Shown in pieces: positions 18,237 to 27,748 of a stretch of DNA of 47,440 bases. This stretch comes from CAYMUR01 sp964393615 (GTDB taxonomy: Bacteria > Planctomycetota > Planctomycetia > Pirellulales > Pirellulaceae), in NCBI GenBank assembly GCA_964393615.1, contig CAYMUR010000031.1, positions 1 to 47,440 of the forward strand, read 5' to 3'. The first letter of the stretch is position 1; the number at the start of each line of letters is the position of its first letter. The notes under the pieces are model-generated. The model ran no database searches, was not told where the DNA came from, and worked only from the letters and a program-made list of their open reading frames with translations. Made by a program: the position numbers and the translations under genes.

Positions 18237-18632
18237 CTATTCTGAGTATGGCGGCTGTTGGTGACGGGTGACGATGAATCCGACGAAACCGAAAGCAATC
18301 AAACCAATACCTAAGCAGTAGGCTAATTTAGCAAGAGTCTGGCCCCGCGACCGGGCTCGGTCGAGTTCGGACTTCAGTTGTCTGTATTTCTCTTGGGCAG
18401 CCTGAAACTCATCTTTGTCAGCGTTATCTTCGTCATTCGAATGATTGTTGGAGTTTGCCCTATTTCCGTGCTGGTGAGAAAGCGCATGTAAGTGAGCAGT
18501 GGCTGCCTCGAAATCACGACCTTGCTCTGCGGTCCAGTTTGGTCGGGCATCTATTGCCGGTTTGGCAATAAAAGAAACCAACAGGAGGAAAAAACCAGTA
18601 CCTAGTATCACTAAAATCAGCCGCTGATGCAT
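18237..18632 (-). CDS. Small membrane protein with coiled-coil region
   Basis: Unrecognised 131-residue protein. It begins with a hydrophobic segment (about 4-25), continues with a polar segment rich in His, Asn and Asp (about 45-75), then a predicted coiled coil (EFQAAQEKYRQLKSELDRARSR, about 74-95) and ends with a second membrane helix (about 100-121) and a short tail. Two membrane segments with a periplasmic or cytoplasmic coiled coil suggest a membrane-associated structural protein; the function is unknown. It lies between a plus-strand gene and the DUF1559 gene on its own strand, 150 bp from the latter. Confidence 0.65.
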   Translation of the reverse strand: MHQRLILVILGTGFFLLLVSFIAKPAIDARPNWTAEQGRDFEAATAHLHALSHQHGNRANSNNHSNDEDNADKDEFQAAQEKYRQLKSELDRARSRGQTLAKLAYCLGIGLIAFGFVGFIVTRHQQPPYSE

Positions 18633-18784
18633 GGCAATCTATATTCGGCTCAGAGTTTCGGCTTACAGCGAGGTCAGTCTGTTGCAGGGACCGAGTTCCA
18701 ACGTGTCAATTACCGGTCAGGTGTGTATTCCTTCATTTACTGACCACCTTAACCTGCAAAAAGTGGATGGTGCTACAAGCAATT

Positions 18785-19840
18785 TTAATCATTGTGTTTT
18801 GCGATGCTCACTGGCTGTTCGTCGTTAATGCATACCATGTAAGCCATCGTCATCTCATCAACATCATTGGTTAACAGTTTGACATGCCCGTCCATGAAAG
18901 TGACGTTGACACCGTTGGGGTGGTGGCTTCTGGGGGCCGCCGACAAGTAGTGTGATTCGCTTGTGACATCGGGATTGTACGTGCCACATGGCATTCCTTC
19001 CAGTTGTGCGGTTGCCACATCAGGGCAGTCGTAGAGCATGTCGTGTGTAACACGAAAGGCATTGGGTGTCTGTGTAAGGCCCAGGCTGTATTCACCTGCC
19101 GTGTAGAGTGGATTTTCTCGTGCCGCGTTTTCATAACTCTGGTCATCAGGATGCATGTCGAATGCAAGAAGGCCAGCGCCCGCCCAAGGAAGTGCCCAGG
19201 CACCACGTTGGTCACGTGCATTATCGCGAGTACGGACTTCGGATAAGACGATCGTGTTTGATAGTCCATCGCGAATATGGGATGGCTGTTGTGAACGACC
19301 AGCTGTCAAGGCACCACGAAAAATCTGGTAATCCACATGGTAGGGTCCGACATAGGCGGCGTAATTGCCTTTCGCGACTCGCTTACCTTGTGTCAGCTCA
19401 GGATGTTCAAAATATCGGTCACGGGCAGCATCGCTCGGACAGAGCATGGTCGAAAATATTTCCTGCTGAGGTTCCTGTGGCTGGTCGAAAATCGTTCGAT
19501 TAAAATCGAAATGGTTGTGCCGGTTGCCTTCTTCCAGGTGGGGTAGAACCAGGATGGCCCAGCTGAACATTTTTCCTGAACGCAGATCAAGCGTTTGGGG
19601 AGGATCCCCCTGAGGTTCCTTTAACGGTGGATCAACAATCGCTGACGCAGGGTAAATACCAAAAAAAGATTGATATGTTTGTATGCCCAGTCCAAGTTGT
19701 TTCAAATGGTTGACACATTGAATCCTTCTTGCCGATTCACGCGCATTTTGAACAGCTGGCAGCAAAAGCGATATCAGGACAGCGATGATCGCAAGCACTA
19801 CCAGTAATTCGACTAGTGTAAAAGCTTTGCGAGAGAGCAT
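18785..19840 (-). CDS. DUF1559 protein with prepilin-type N-terminus
   Basis: Planctomycete-typical surface protein. The 351 residues start MLSRKAFTLVELLVV, a type IV prepilin/type II pseudopilin cleavage and methylation motif (cut before F7) followed by the hydrophobic N-terminal helix. The remainder is a DUF1559 domain with the characteristic RIQCVNHLKQLGLG segment after the helix, the 'HPNGVNVTFMDGHVK' motif near the C-terminus and scattered Cys residues. The family is strongly expanded in planctomycetes. The gene is single here and not next to secretion genes. A hairpin was not found after it. The palindrome-related element at 19951 lies upstream. Confidence 0.95.
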   Translation of the reverse strand: MLSRKAFTLVELLVVLAIIAVLISLLLPAVQNARESARRIQCVNHLKQLGLGIQTYQSFFGIYPASAIVDPPLKEPQGDPPQTLDLRSGKMFSWAILVLPHLEEGNRHNHFDFNRTIFDQPQEPQQEIFSTMLCPSDAARDRYFEHPELTQGKRVAKGNYAAYVGPYHVDYQIFRGALTAGRSQQPSHIRDGLSNTIVLSEVRTRDNARDQRGAWALPWAGAGLLAFDMHPDDQSYENAARENPLYTAGEYSLGLTQTPNAFRVTHDMLYDCPDVATAQLEGMPCGTYNPDVTSESHYLSAAPRSHHPNGVNVTFMDGHVKLLTNDVDEMTMAYMVCINDEQPVSIAKHND

Positions 19841-19950
19841 GGTAGGACGAAGCAGAGTTGTTGTTGGTTAATTTTGGACGTACCCAGTCGATAGTAATGC
19901 TGTTGATTTGAAGATGTCTTTGGCGGTTTGTCTAAACATTGATTTTAATC

Positions 19951-19960
19951 GGTAACCGTT
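19951..19960. promoter_or_regulatory. Second GGTAACCGTT element
   Basis: Same ten bases as the core of the palindrome at 14787-14801, here with shorter symmetry (CGGTAACCG) and followed by TTGACCAC. It is 110 bp upstream of the DUF1559 start. Two copies in 47 kb could be chance. Confidence 0.25.
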
Positions 19961-20125
19961 TAATTGACCACGATTCGAAATGGTAAGAAATCTTCGATTT
20001 ACCACCCTCATCGCAAGATTCCTCATTTTTGTGTTTCCAGAAATGCTATTGGGCTAAACTAACAATACGCACCATCCCACGAATCGCGGAGAAAAAATGA
20101 ATGTTTACAGCGGTTGAACGTTGAT

Positions 20126-20926
20126 TTATCGCCAGATCGGAGGTCGTTTTTCGAGAAAAGCGGCCACTCCTTCGGTTGCCGCATCAGTTGTCCTGGCCGT
20201 TGCGGTTGCCGCTGCACCCGCAGACAACCATGGAATCAATTGTTCGCCGATTGTTTCATTGATTAAGGACCGCGTCAACTGCAGCGCCTCGGCTCCTCCC
20301 TGTGCGCACTCCTCTGCCCATTGCACTGCTTTTGCCCAAACCTTGTCGCTTGCTACCATGTCGTGATAGATCCCGACTTTCAGAGCGTCGTCCGCCGAAA
20401 GGTTACGTGCACTGATCAGTAATTTCGCAGTTTGTCCAGCGCCAATTCGGAATAACAAAAGTGGCGCAACCATTCCTGCGACTAACCCGCGCTTGGTTTC
20501 TGGCGTTCCCCATTTCGCTTCTGGGCAGGCGACGACGATATCTGCCGTTAATAATAGTCCTGCCCCGGTTCCCATTGCTGGTCCATTGATGGCGGCAATG
20601 ATTGGCTTGGGATAGCGTAGCATGGTTTCCATGAGGTCACGAATTTGCGAACAATCGTGGTGCCATTGTGCCAGCGCGTCTTTTTCCAGAGACGATGCCT
20701 GGATCTCGGCCAAGTCACTTCCAGAGCAAAAAATTGATCCGCTCCCTGTTAATACAATGGCGCGAACTTTGCGTTGTTGGTGTAAATCGGAGAGTGCTTG
20801 ATTCAGGTTGACCACCATTTGTCGTGACAGCGTGTTACCTCGCTGGATTTGGTTGAGAATGATGGTTCCTACTTGGTTGTGGACAGCGATTTTGACCAAC
20901 GGGCCTGTCTCGTCTGAGTGGATCAT
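20126..20926 (-). CDS. Enoyl-CoA hydratase/isomerase family protein
   Basis: Crotonase-fold acyl-CoA enzyme of 266 residues, usual for the family. Visible are the first oxyanion-hole segment (SIFCSGSDLAEI, about 65-76), the second (AINGPAMGTGAG, about 114-125) and the substrate-side KWGTPETKRG segment (about 136-145) with the second catalytic Glu (in TPE). The first catalytic Glu of rat enoyl-CoA hydratase (in GGGCE) is Gly here (GTGAG), so straight hydration of a simple enoyl-CoA is uncertain and another crotonase reaction is equally likely. The C-terminus is Ala/Thr-rich. No acyl-CoA dehydrogenase or thiolase gene is next to it. Confidence 0.9.
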   Translation of the reverse strand: MIHSDETGPLVKIAVHNQVGTIILNQIQRGNTLSRQMVVNLNQALSDLHQQRKVRAIVLTGSGSIFCSGSDLAEIQASSLEKDALAQWHHDCSQIRDLMETMLRYPKPIIAAINGPAMGTGAGLLLTADIVVACPEAKWGTPETKRGLVAGMVAPLLLFRIGAGQTAKLLISARNLSADDALKVGIYHDMVASDKVWAKAVQWAEECAQGGAEALQLTRSLINETIGEQLIPWLSAGAAATATARTTDAATEGVAAFLEKRPPIWR

Positions 20927-21328
20927 GGCTTAGCTTTCAACTCGGCGAATGACTGTTATAAAAAAGTTTTTTTTTCGTTACGTGGTGGCGTTTCGATCGC
21001 GGGCGACGTCTGGTCTTGATCGGCTTAATCCGGTTTGACGGAAATCTGTGCTGTTTGAAGCGAGTAGTTGTAAGTGTCCTATATTTTGGCACACTGATTT
21101 TTGGGGACAAGATGTTGACCAGGGAAATGCTATTCTGTTCCGACACACCAAGGCAGTCTTGACGCCGAAAGTCATAAAATGGATGCTGCAACGGTTGATT
21201 AATTGTTGTGTCATACAGTGATTAAACAGGAAGTGATATGGTTGGGATTGCCATATTGATTCTACATAACTTTGGATTATTTTGCTGAAAACCAAGGCCT
21301 TACAACCCTGGCCTCCAATTTTGTCACC
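20927..21328. other. Divergent intergenic region
   Basis: About 400 bp between the hydratase gene (minus) and the FAH-family gene (plus), so it should hold promoters for both. A T run at 20966-20974 is the only obvious local feature; I find no clear -35/-10 pair. The open frame upstream of 21329 has no ribosome site. Confidence 0.4.
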
Positions 21329-22198
21329 ATGCACCTTGCCAAATACGAAACACCTGCTGGGAATTTGGGAGTTGGAAAAGTACAGGACAATGTTCTTGTT
21401 CCGGTGTTGGATATCGATCCAACGATTACGTCTTTGACTGATATTCTCGAATCTGATGATCCGCAGGGACTCGTTGCATCGCTCACCCAGGCCGGGCAAA
21501 CGGCTATCAGCATCAACGATGTGACGTTATTACCACCAATCGATGATCAAGAAGTTTGGGCTGCCGGAGTCACATACATTCGTAGCAAGTCGGCGAGGAT
21601 GGAGGAATCAGAAGCGGCTGCTTCCTGTTACGATCGTGTCTATGAAGCGGATCGACCGGAAATATTTTTCAAGGCAACTTCACATCGCGTGGTGGGACCG
21701 AATCGTGCTGTGCGCATTCGAGCCGACTCACAATGGAATGTGCCTGAACCAGAATTGACACTGGTTTTGGACTCTCGTCTGAGGACGGTTGGGATGACGG
21801 TTGGTAACGACGTGAGTAGTCGTGACATCGAAGGTGAAAATCCTTTATATTTACCACAAGCCAAGCTGTACAACCAAAGTTGTGCGTTGGGACCCTGGAT
21901 AACGCTTGTTGATGCAGACTCCGATTTCCATTCGCTGCAGATTTCCCTTCAAGTTCAGCGCGACGGCGTTAACGTTTACGAAGGTTCTACTTCTACTTCA
22001 CAAATGGCCCGTACGCCTGAGAATCTTGTGGCATGGTTAGAGCGAGAGAACTCCTTTCCGAAGGGGGCGTTTCTAATGACAGGTACTGGCATCGTACCGG
22101 ACAGTAACTTTACTCTCAGGGGGGGGGATATCGTAACGATTGAAATCGAAGGTCTAGGGGTCCTTACGAATTCCGTCACCCAGTCGTGTGTCGGTTGA
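21329..22198 (+). CDS. FAH-family sugar-acid dehydratase candidate
   Basis: Fumarylacetoacetate hydrolase-fold enzyme of 289 residues. The start is the ATG at 21329; the frame upstream opens at a non-coding-looking stretch. Metal-site residues are visible in the Glu pair of VPEPELTLV, in the GNDVSSRDIEG motif with the metal Asp, and in the EIFFKATSHRVVG loop. The GVTYIRSKSARMEES segment and 'ENPLYLPQAKLY' resemble 2-keto-3-deoxy-D-arabinonate (KDA) dehydratase-like FAH members; I infer a 2-keto-3-deoxy-sugar-acid substrate over aromatic ring-cleavage products. No substrate proof exists from sequence. The neighbours give no pathway context. Confidence 0.88.
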   Translation: MHLAKYETPAGNLGVGKVQDNVLVPVLDIDPTITSLTDILESDDPQGLVASLTQAGQTAISINDVTLLPPIDDQEVWAAGVTYIRSKSARMEESEAAASCYDRVYEADRPEIFFKATSHRVVGPNRAVRIRADSQWNVPEPELTLVLDSRLRTVGMTVGNDVSSRDIEGENPLYLPQAKLYNQSCALGPWITLVDADSDFHSLQISLQVQRDGVNVYEGSTSTSQMARTPENLVAWLERENSFPKGAFLMTGTGIVPDSNFTLRGGDIVTIEIEGLGVLTNSVTQSCVG

Positions 22199-22651
22199 CG
22201 GTTCCTTGCCACGAAAATTCTTATTGGTCACGGACTTGTTAGGTCGTGGATTCATTTCGCTAGAGTTCATGCACAATGGACAGCAGCCGTGCACCGGAGA
22301 GAAAGCTCTTTTCATGGCCGCGTTGCGAGGCTGAAAAACGAGAGCATTTTCTAGAATGGGTAGCGGTTTCTATTCTAAGTCCTTGCCGTTTCAATTGTTT
22401 CGTTATGTAAGCTTTTCGAGGTCATGTTTACATTCTATTACATCATGTGTTGTCTTTTATCAACATTTTGAGCAATCTGTTAAGGCTGGAAAACATGGGT
22501 TATCCGGCCTGCTAAATCTTAACTAATGAATTTACAAGGGTTTATGGTTGATTTGATAGGCTAGGTGTAGAAGTTGGCACCGCAAGTGCTCCCAAATTGT
22601 GACAAGCATCCTTATCTGCCTGGCGGCTATCCTCATCTCAGGAGTCATACT
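22199..22651. other. Region upstream of the sigma factor
   Basis: About 450 bp with no gene that I can support. It is AT-rich between 22380 and 22540, as expected for the promoter of a highly expressed gene, but I cannot place boxes with confidence. Confidence 0.35.
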
Positions 22652-24283
22652 TTGGCCAGAACCTCTCGCAAATCTTGTCAGTCTAAAGTCCGCGGAAAGA
22701 AAACAGTTTCTCAGAACGGTAAAAGTCGGCGTAGGTCGAAGAACGGCAAAACAGATAATGGTTCGTTCGAAGTGAACGAAGGGTACGAGTCGGCGGTCGA
22801 TGAAAATGTTGTGGAGGATGAACACAGTAAGGAATCGTCTGAGCCAGAATTGTCCGAAACTGGTTCGGATTCTGTGATTGATGATCCCGTTCGCATGTAT
22901 CTGATGCAGATGGGGGACATTCCACTGCTGACGCGTGAACAAGAAGTTATGACTGCGAAACGCATCGAAGGTGCCCGCACACGGTACCGGTACAGTTTGT
23001 TGGCAAATGATTTTGTGCTTCAGGGTGCGGTTAGCGCTTTGGAAAAGGTGCAGAGCGGTGAGCTAAGATTGGACAGGACCATTGAAGTGTCGGTCACCAA
23101 CACGGCTGAAAAGCGAAAAATCATGAGGCGTATTGGTCCGAATCTAGACACGCTGAGATATTTATTGTCACGAAATCACATTGATTTCAGGATTGCGATC
23201 AGTAAGTCCCAGCCGAAGAAATTACGGCATTTAGCTTGGAAACGGTTAGTGCGCCGCCGCAACAAAGCAGTTCGGTTGATAGAAGAAATGAATTTGCGCA
23301 TCCAGCGGTTGCAACCGTTGGTGGACAAGCTTTATGAAATTTCACAACGGATGCAGAATCTGGTCGGCCAGATACGCGAAGCAGAAGAGGGTGCAAACTC
23401 GCTGGTGCACCAGGATCAACTGCGTGCAGAACTGTGTTATTTGATGAGGATTTCTTTGGAAAGTCCATCGACTCTCTGTCGGCGTGCTGTACGTACAGCT
23501 GAGTACCAGAAGGCATATGATGCCGCAAAACGCGATTTGTCAGCTGGCAATCTTCGATTGGTAGTTTCTATTGCCAAAAAATACCGAAATCGAGGGCTCA
23601 GTTTTCTGGATCTGATCCAGGAAGGCAATACGGGCCTGATGCGGGCAGTCGATAAATTTGAACATGCCAGGGGATATAAATTTTCCACCTATGCTACATG
23701 GTGGATTCGACAGGCAATCACACGGGCGATTGCTGACCAAAGCCGAACAATCCGTGTACCGGTCCATATGATTGACACGATGAGTAAAGTTCGCCTTGTG
23801 ACACGTGATCTGGTGCAGGAATTGGGGCGTGAACCATCGCCTGAAGAAACTGCTGATCGTGCGGGACTTTCGCTCGATGACACGCGTGTCATTATGAAAA
23901 TGACGAGACAACCTCTTTCACTTGATCAACCGGTCGGTGATCACGAGGACACATACTTTGGTGAATTCCTGGAAGATCACCGTGACGAAGATCCGCTCAA
24001 CGCTGCCAATCAGGAAGCACTCAAAGACCACATTGACATAGTTTTAGGAGGTTTGAACCACCGTGAACGAGAGATCTTACGACTTCGTTACGGGTTGGAA
24101 GATGGATACTCCTATACGCTGGAAGAAGTTGGCAACATATTCTCCGTGACACGGGAGCGAGTGCGGCAAATCGAGTCCAAGGCGGTGCGGAAGCTGCAAA
24201 AGCCATATCGCTTAAATGTCTTGCGTGGGTTTGTCGATACACCTCCTGCCGCTGATGGTAACGACGCAGTGGAAACGGCTTAA
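22652..24283 (+). CDS. rpoD: Primary-type sigma-70 factor (RpoD/SigA)
   Basis: RNA polymerase sigma factor with the full set of primary-sigma regions. I place the start at the TTG at 22652, seven bases after AGGAG (22640-22644); an earlier TTG at 22574 has no such site. The 543 residues have a basic Ser/Lys-rich start and an acidic linker, region 1.2 (DDPVRMYLMQMG, about 77-88), a 190-residue non-conserved part, region 2 (LDLIQEGNTGLMRAVDKFE, and ATWWIRQAITRAI for region 2.4, about 299-370), region 3, and region 4 ending with the helix-turn-helix VTRERVRQIESKAVRKL (about 495-515). The 2.4 and 4.2 sequences match factors that read TTGACA/TATAAT promoters. The gene is convergent with metF. Whether it is the only primary factor in the genome is unknown. 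Confidence 0.95.
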   Translation: MARTSRKSCQSKVRGKKTVSQNGKSRRRSKNGKTDNGSFEVNEGYESAVDENVVEDEHSKESSEPELSETGSDSVIDDPVRMYLMQMGDIPLLTREQEVMTAKRIEGARTRYRYSLLANDFVLQGAVSALEKVQSGELRLDRTIEVSVTNTAEKRKIMRRIGPNLDTLRYLLSRNHIDFRIAISKSQPKKLRHLAWKRLVRRRNKAVRLIEEMNLRIQRLQPLVDKLYEISQRMQNLVGQIREAEEGANSLVHQDQLRAELCYLMRISLESPSTLCRRAVRTAEYQKAYDAAKRDLSAGNLRLVVSIAKKYRNRGLSFLDLIQEGNTGLMRAVDKFEHARGYKFSTYATWWIRQAITRAIADQSRTIRVPVHMIDTMSKVRLVTRDLVQELGREPSPEETADRAGLSLDDTRVIMKMTRQPLSLDQPVGDHEDTYFGEFLEDHRDEDPLNAANQEALKDHIDIVLGGLNHREREILRLRYGLEDGYSYTLEEVGNIFSVTRERVRQIESKAVRKLQKPYRLNVLRGFVDTPPAADGNDAVETA

Positions 24284-24359
24284 ATCGCCGGGTGTGGTCT
24301 TGGTGCGGCAGGATAGGCGTGATGGGCTGGTAATACGCTGGCGGTGGAACTTTTTCCTC

Positions 24360-25241
24360 TCACCGAAAATTATCAGACCAGTTAAGCCCTTCGAGTACCA
24401 TGGATACGGCCTTAGATTTGTTAAGTACGTAGAAATGCAAGCCAGGTACGTCGGCTTGAATTAGTTCTTGCGTTTGGCGAATTGCGAATTCTACGCCCAC
24501 TTGAAACTGACTTGCTAAGTCATTTTCAAACCGTAGTAGGTCAGCTTGGAATGCAGTAGGCAGTTTGGCTCCACAGAGGGAAGCAATACGCCGAATTTGG
24601 CCCAAGTGTACTACGGGTAATATTCCTGGTATTAATGGTGCCTTGATTCCGGTATTTTCATAACGCTCCCGGAATTCAAAAAAATCATGATTATTGTAGA
24701 ACAGCTGAGTGATCACGACATCGGCACCCGTTTCCACTTTTTGCTGGAGAAAATTTAGATCGACGAGTGGATCTGTCTGTTCTTGATGCACTTCCGGGTA
24801 ACCACCGACCGCAATTCCGAAATGTGGGAATTCGCTGCGTATCAACGCTACGAGATCTTTGGCAAAATTTAACCCATCCGGCAACGGTTGATATTTGGAA
24901 TGACCGCGGGGTGGGTCTCCTCGGAGAGCCACAATATAATCAACATTTCGAGCTGTCGCCTGGTTCAGGTATTGCCTCAATTGGTTCACGGTTGCATTTA
25001 CACAGGTCAAATGAGAAGCGACCGGGAGTTGGTACTCTCGTTTTACGGTGTCAATAACATCCAATGTGTTTCCTTGCGTTGAGCCTCCCGCCCCATAGGT
25101 ACACGTGATGAAATTCGGTTGATGCTGGATGAGTCGGCTAACATGCTGTTGTAGTAATTCGAACCCGGCCACTGTTTTGGGTGGAAAGAGTTCAAAAGAC
25201 AAGGCTAGTGTTTCCGTAACGTAGTGGCTGATAAGTGACAT
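24360..25241 (-). CDS. metF: 5,10-methylenetetrahydrofolate reductase
   Basis: FAD-dependent (beta-alpha)8 barrel enzyme that makes 5-methyl-tetrahydrofolate for methionine synthesis. The 293 residues match the bacterial family. Visible are SFELFPPKT near the N-terminus with catalytic-acid E17 (E28 of the E. coli enzyme), TCTYGAGGST (about 46-55), the LRGDPP flavin-binding loop, VGGYPE, the ITQLFYNN motif and GILPV. The start at ATG 25241 is preceded by no strong ribosome site. It faces rpoD tail to tail with a 76-bp gap, and no metE, metH or folate gene lies near it. Confidence 0.96.
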   Translation of the reverse strand: MSLISHYVTETLALSFELFPPKTVAGFELLQQHVSRLIQHQPNFITCTYGAGGSTQGNTLDVIDTVKREYQLPVASHLTCVNATVNQLRQYLNQATARNVDYIVALRGDPPRGHSKYQPLPDGLNFAKDLVALIRSEFPHFGIAVGGYPEVHQEQTDPLVDLNFLQQKVETGADVVITQLFYNNHDFFEFRERYENTGIKAPLIPGILPVVHLGQIRRIASLCGAKLPTAFQADLLRFENDLASQFQVGVEFAIRQTQELIQADVPGLHFYVLNKSKAVSMVLEGLNWSDNFR

Positions 25242-25499
25242 TGGGCCTATAATTCCTCATACATGTAAAGCAACCGGTGATGGCGAGTCCCGTATGCGCA
25301 AATGGATCGTTATTGTCAGTAAGTCAGATCTGGTTTGAGTTGTCGCTGTCCAAGGCCACACGTGGAAATAATAAATGATTGTGCCTGGAAAAAAAACACC
25401 TTTTAAAAGCGGTGGTTGGTAACCCTCATTTGACTATTGTGGATCGGTGAACCACATGAAAAATAGTCGGTCTCAGATTTCAAAAACACAGAGCTGAAC

Positions 25500-26084
25500 A
25501 TGGAACGTCGTATAGGTATTTTGTTGGCTGCCGGTTTCGGTCGCCGAATGCGGCGTTTCAAACAGCTTTTACCTTGGAGGGGCGATCAGGAGGAAAAACC
25601 TCTAGTTGCTGCGTCATTTGATGCGGTGGCAGGCGTTTGTGACCAGATGGTGGCTGTTCTGGGGTACCGAGCGGACGATGTGGCCCAAGCGCTGGCACCA
25701 CGCTCTTTTATCCGGGTCGACAGTGATCCGTCACAGCCCATGTTTGAATCTATTCGTACTGGTTTACGCCAGGTACTCCGAGTGGATGATCGCGCCAATG
25801 TTTTAATTCATCCAGCAGACCATCCCCAGGTAAGCCTGGAAACACTTTGTGCCCTTCTTCGGGTGGTCGATGAAAATCCACGGCAGATTGTCATGCCTGA
25901 ACATGAAGGCCATGGTGGACATCCGGTCTTCATTCCTGCAGAAACCGTTCAGGATTTGATCACGTGGTCTGGTGACGGGGGGTTGCGTCAGTTTTGGCGA
26001 GACAACTCACAACTGTGTATTCGCTTAGCAGTCGATGATGCAGGGGTGGTACGTGATTTAGATACGCCGCAGGATTATTTGTAG
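25500..26084 (+). CDS. MobA-like nucleotidyltransferase
   Basis: NTP-transferase of 194 residues, single Rossmann-like domain. The N-terminal LLAAGFGRRM loop (8-17) binds the nucleotide phosphates; KQLLPW (about 21-26) holds the conserved Lys; HPADHP (about 101-106) provides the Asp for Mg2+; GHGGHPV near residue 138 is a typical MobA/MocA-subfamily substrate loop. Family members load CMP or GMP on molybdopterin cofactors, but others act on sugar phosphates. No molybdenum cofactor genes or molybdoenzyme are next to it, so the substrate is open. The start is the ATG at 25500, without a strong ribosome site. Confidence 0.85.
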   Translation: MERRIGILLAAGFGRRMRRFKQLLPWRGDQEEKPLVAASFDAVAGVCDQMVAVLGYRADDVAQALAPRSFIRVDSDPSQPMFESIRTGLRQVLRVDDRANVLIHPADHPQVSLETLCALLRVVDENPRQIVMPEHEGHGGHPVFIPAETVQDLITWSGDGGLRQFWRDNSQLCIRLAVDDAGVVRDLDTPQDYL

Positions 26085-26275
26085 CACGTTTTGTGAAAAG
26101 GATCGAATGAGTCGGCAAAAGGCTGCCACCTAGATAAGGTTCGACTTTGTATTGCGCTTTCCACGCGAACCTCTCACCACCATCCTTTGGTAACCGTATT
26201 CCATGCCAAGCGGCTACATGGGATATCGGGAAATCACCATCGAGGGGCTGTTGAGACGGACCCATGCCCGAACGA

Positions 26276-26569
26276 TCAAAATTCATAATCAAGGACTAAA
26301 ATGTCGGCCAAAATCGGTTTGATGTAGTTTTCGACGACGTGTACGTGGTCTGGATGAGGGATGTAGTTCTCGAATGCTGCCCGGTCACGAAATCTCACGC
26401 ACACTCCGTGAGTGAAACCTTGGGAGCGATCCGTAAAATTTGCACCTACGGATAGGTCGACGACTCCATCAATTTTATCTTGAAGTCCTTTTACGGATTT
26501 TAGAAAATCGTCGATTTGATCTGCCGTGGAATCGTCTTTGAATTTCAGAATCACTAGATGTTCAACCAT
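26276..26569 (-). CDS. Dabb-domain (stress-responsive alpha/beta barrel) protein
   Basis: 97-residue dimeric alpha/beta barrel protein. The MVEHLVILKFKDD start, GVVDLSVGANFTDRSQGFTHG middle and the YIPHPDHVHVVENYIKPILADILVLDYEF end are all family signatures. It starts at the ATG at 26569, with GGAAAG upstream. Family members are small cytoplasmic proteins of variable role; no specific activity can be inferred here. Confidence 0.92.
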   Translation of the reverse strand: MVEHLVILKFKDDSTADQIDDFLKSVKGLQDKIDGVVDLSVGANFTDRSQGFTHGVCVRFRDRAAFENYIPHPDHVHVVENYIKPILADILVLDYEF

Positions 26570-27056
26570 GGTTGGCTTTCCTCAAAAAAATGTGATAAGT
26601 GCTGTTTGTCGTTTTTGGAAATCGTAGCATTCAGAGGATCATAGATGTTACAGGACCATTGTCCAGGGGTTTTTCGTTTGGAAAGAATCTGGAATGCATG
26701 TGTTGACGGAATGTAGGTCAGACTGGTCCGTAAAACGAACAACTCAATCGAGGTGTGTTTCCATGGACAAATTGCCAGTGGTCTACCGGTTTACTCATTC
26801 CTTAACGATTTGTCCAGATACATTCGAGTGAACTTATGTGACACCGTTTATGGATTATTGACGTACTGGACCCGACAGTGGCAGTGGTATTTCCCCCATT
26901 GGCCTGTCAATCTGGACGCCGGTTCCGTTTGGGGATTGTCCCTTGTTGTTCGTCGAGAATACAATATTCTAAGCGATCATGCCACGAAATGAAATGAACC
27001 GTTTGTGGGGCGTGATTTTACAAATTAAAAATCTTGTTTTTTGAGATTGTAATCAA
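26570..27056. other. Gene-free region
   Basis: About 490 bp between a minus-strand and a plus-strand gene. No frame looks coding. A short GGAC/GTCC hairpin (26651-26662) is weak. Nothing else is identified. Confidence 0.4.
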
Positions 27057-27602
27057 ATGCCAACGCTGGAGTGTCAATTTAAAAATCAGCGGCTTGACAA
27101 CGATTATGAGTTGGTAAGTGGAGTGGCCATGCATGCTGAGCATGGCGAACAATTCCAGATACCACCTGCAGTTCTCAGGAAATATGTTGCTGTAGGGCAG
27201 TTCGTCGAATTGCGCATTGACTCTCCGAGATTTTCGGTTCACGAAGATACTTTGGAGAAATGTTTTTGTCCAACCTGCAACAGCGAAGCAACCAAGCCGA
27301 TTTTGCGGCATGACAATCCAGCATCATTGGTGCACATTCCCAGGCAGGACATTCCGGCACGGGGTTGGGGCGAAGACTTCTGGTTGCAAGTTACGGGTCG
27401 CGACGAAAAATTCTTGAAGGGAAAAGTGGACAACCCGTTGTATGAATCTCGCCTGCACGGACTTAACGCGGGAAACGAAATTGCCTTTCACGAAGACCAT
27501 ATTCTGGCAATTCATGATATCCATCGTCAGGAACTTGTGTTCGGCATGGACGATGCCGACCTGAAGGAATTCGCTCAGTGGTTAGGTTCACAGAAAAGGT
27601 GA
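27057..27602 (+). CDS. DUF2314-like hypothetical protein
   Basis: 181-residue soluble protein of unknown role. The central segment GWGEDFWLQVTG (about 103-114) with the following FLKGKVDNPL and GNEIAFHEDHILAIHD stretches resembles DUF2314, a small domain found with unclear function in many bacteria. The N-terminal third carries a CFCPTC pair (about 70-75) that may bind zinc. The start is the first ATG of the frame and no ribosome site precedes it. Relationship to DUF2314 is inference from pattern. Confidence 0.7.
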   Translation: MPTLECQFKNQRLDNDYELVSGVAMHAEHGEQFQIPPAVLRKYVAVGQFVELRIDSPRFSVHEDTLEKCFCPTCNSEATKPILRHDNPASLVHIPRQDIPARGWGEDFWLQVTGRDEKFLKGKVDNPLYESRLHGLNAGNEIAFHEDHILAIHDIHRQELVFGMDDADLKEFAQWLGSQKR

Positions 27603-27748
27603 TTAGTTCGACTTTGTGTTGTCGGACGGCTCTAAGCAAGCATGTAATTTGAGACGCGGTGTTCAAGATGCACGTCGGTGCCAAGGCAGGCTGCTTTTGT
27701 TCTGGACTTTCTCTGCTGGAAAGAACAATACAATACGAATATAAATGG

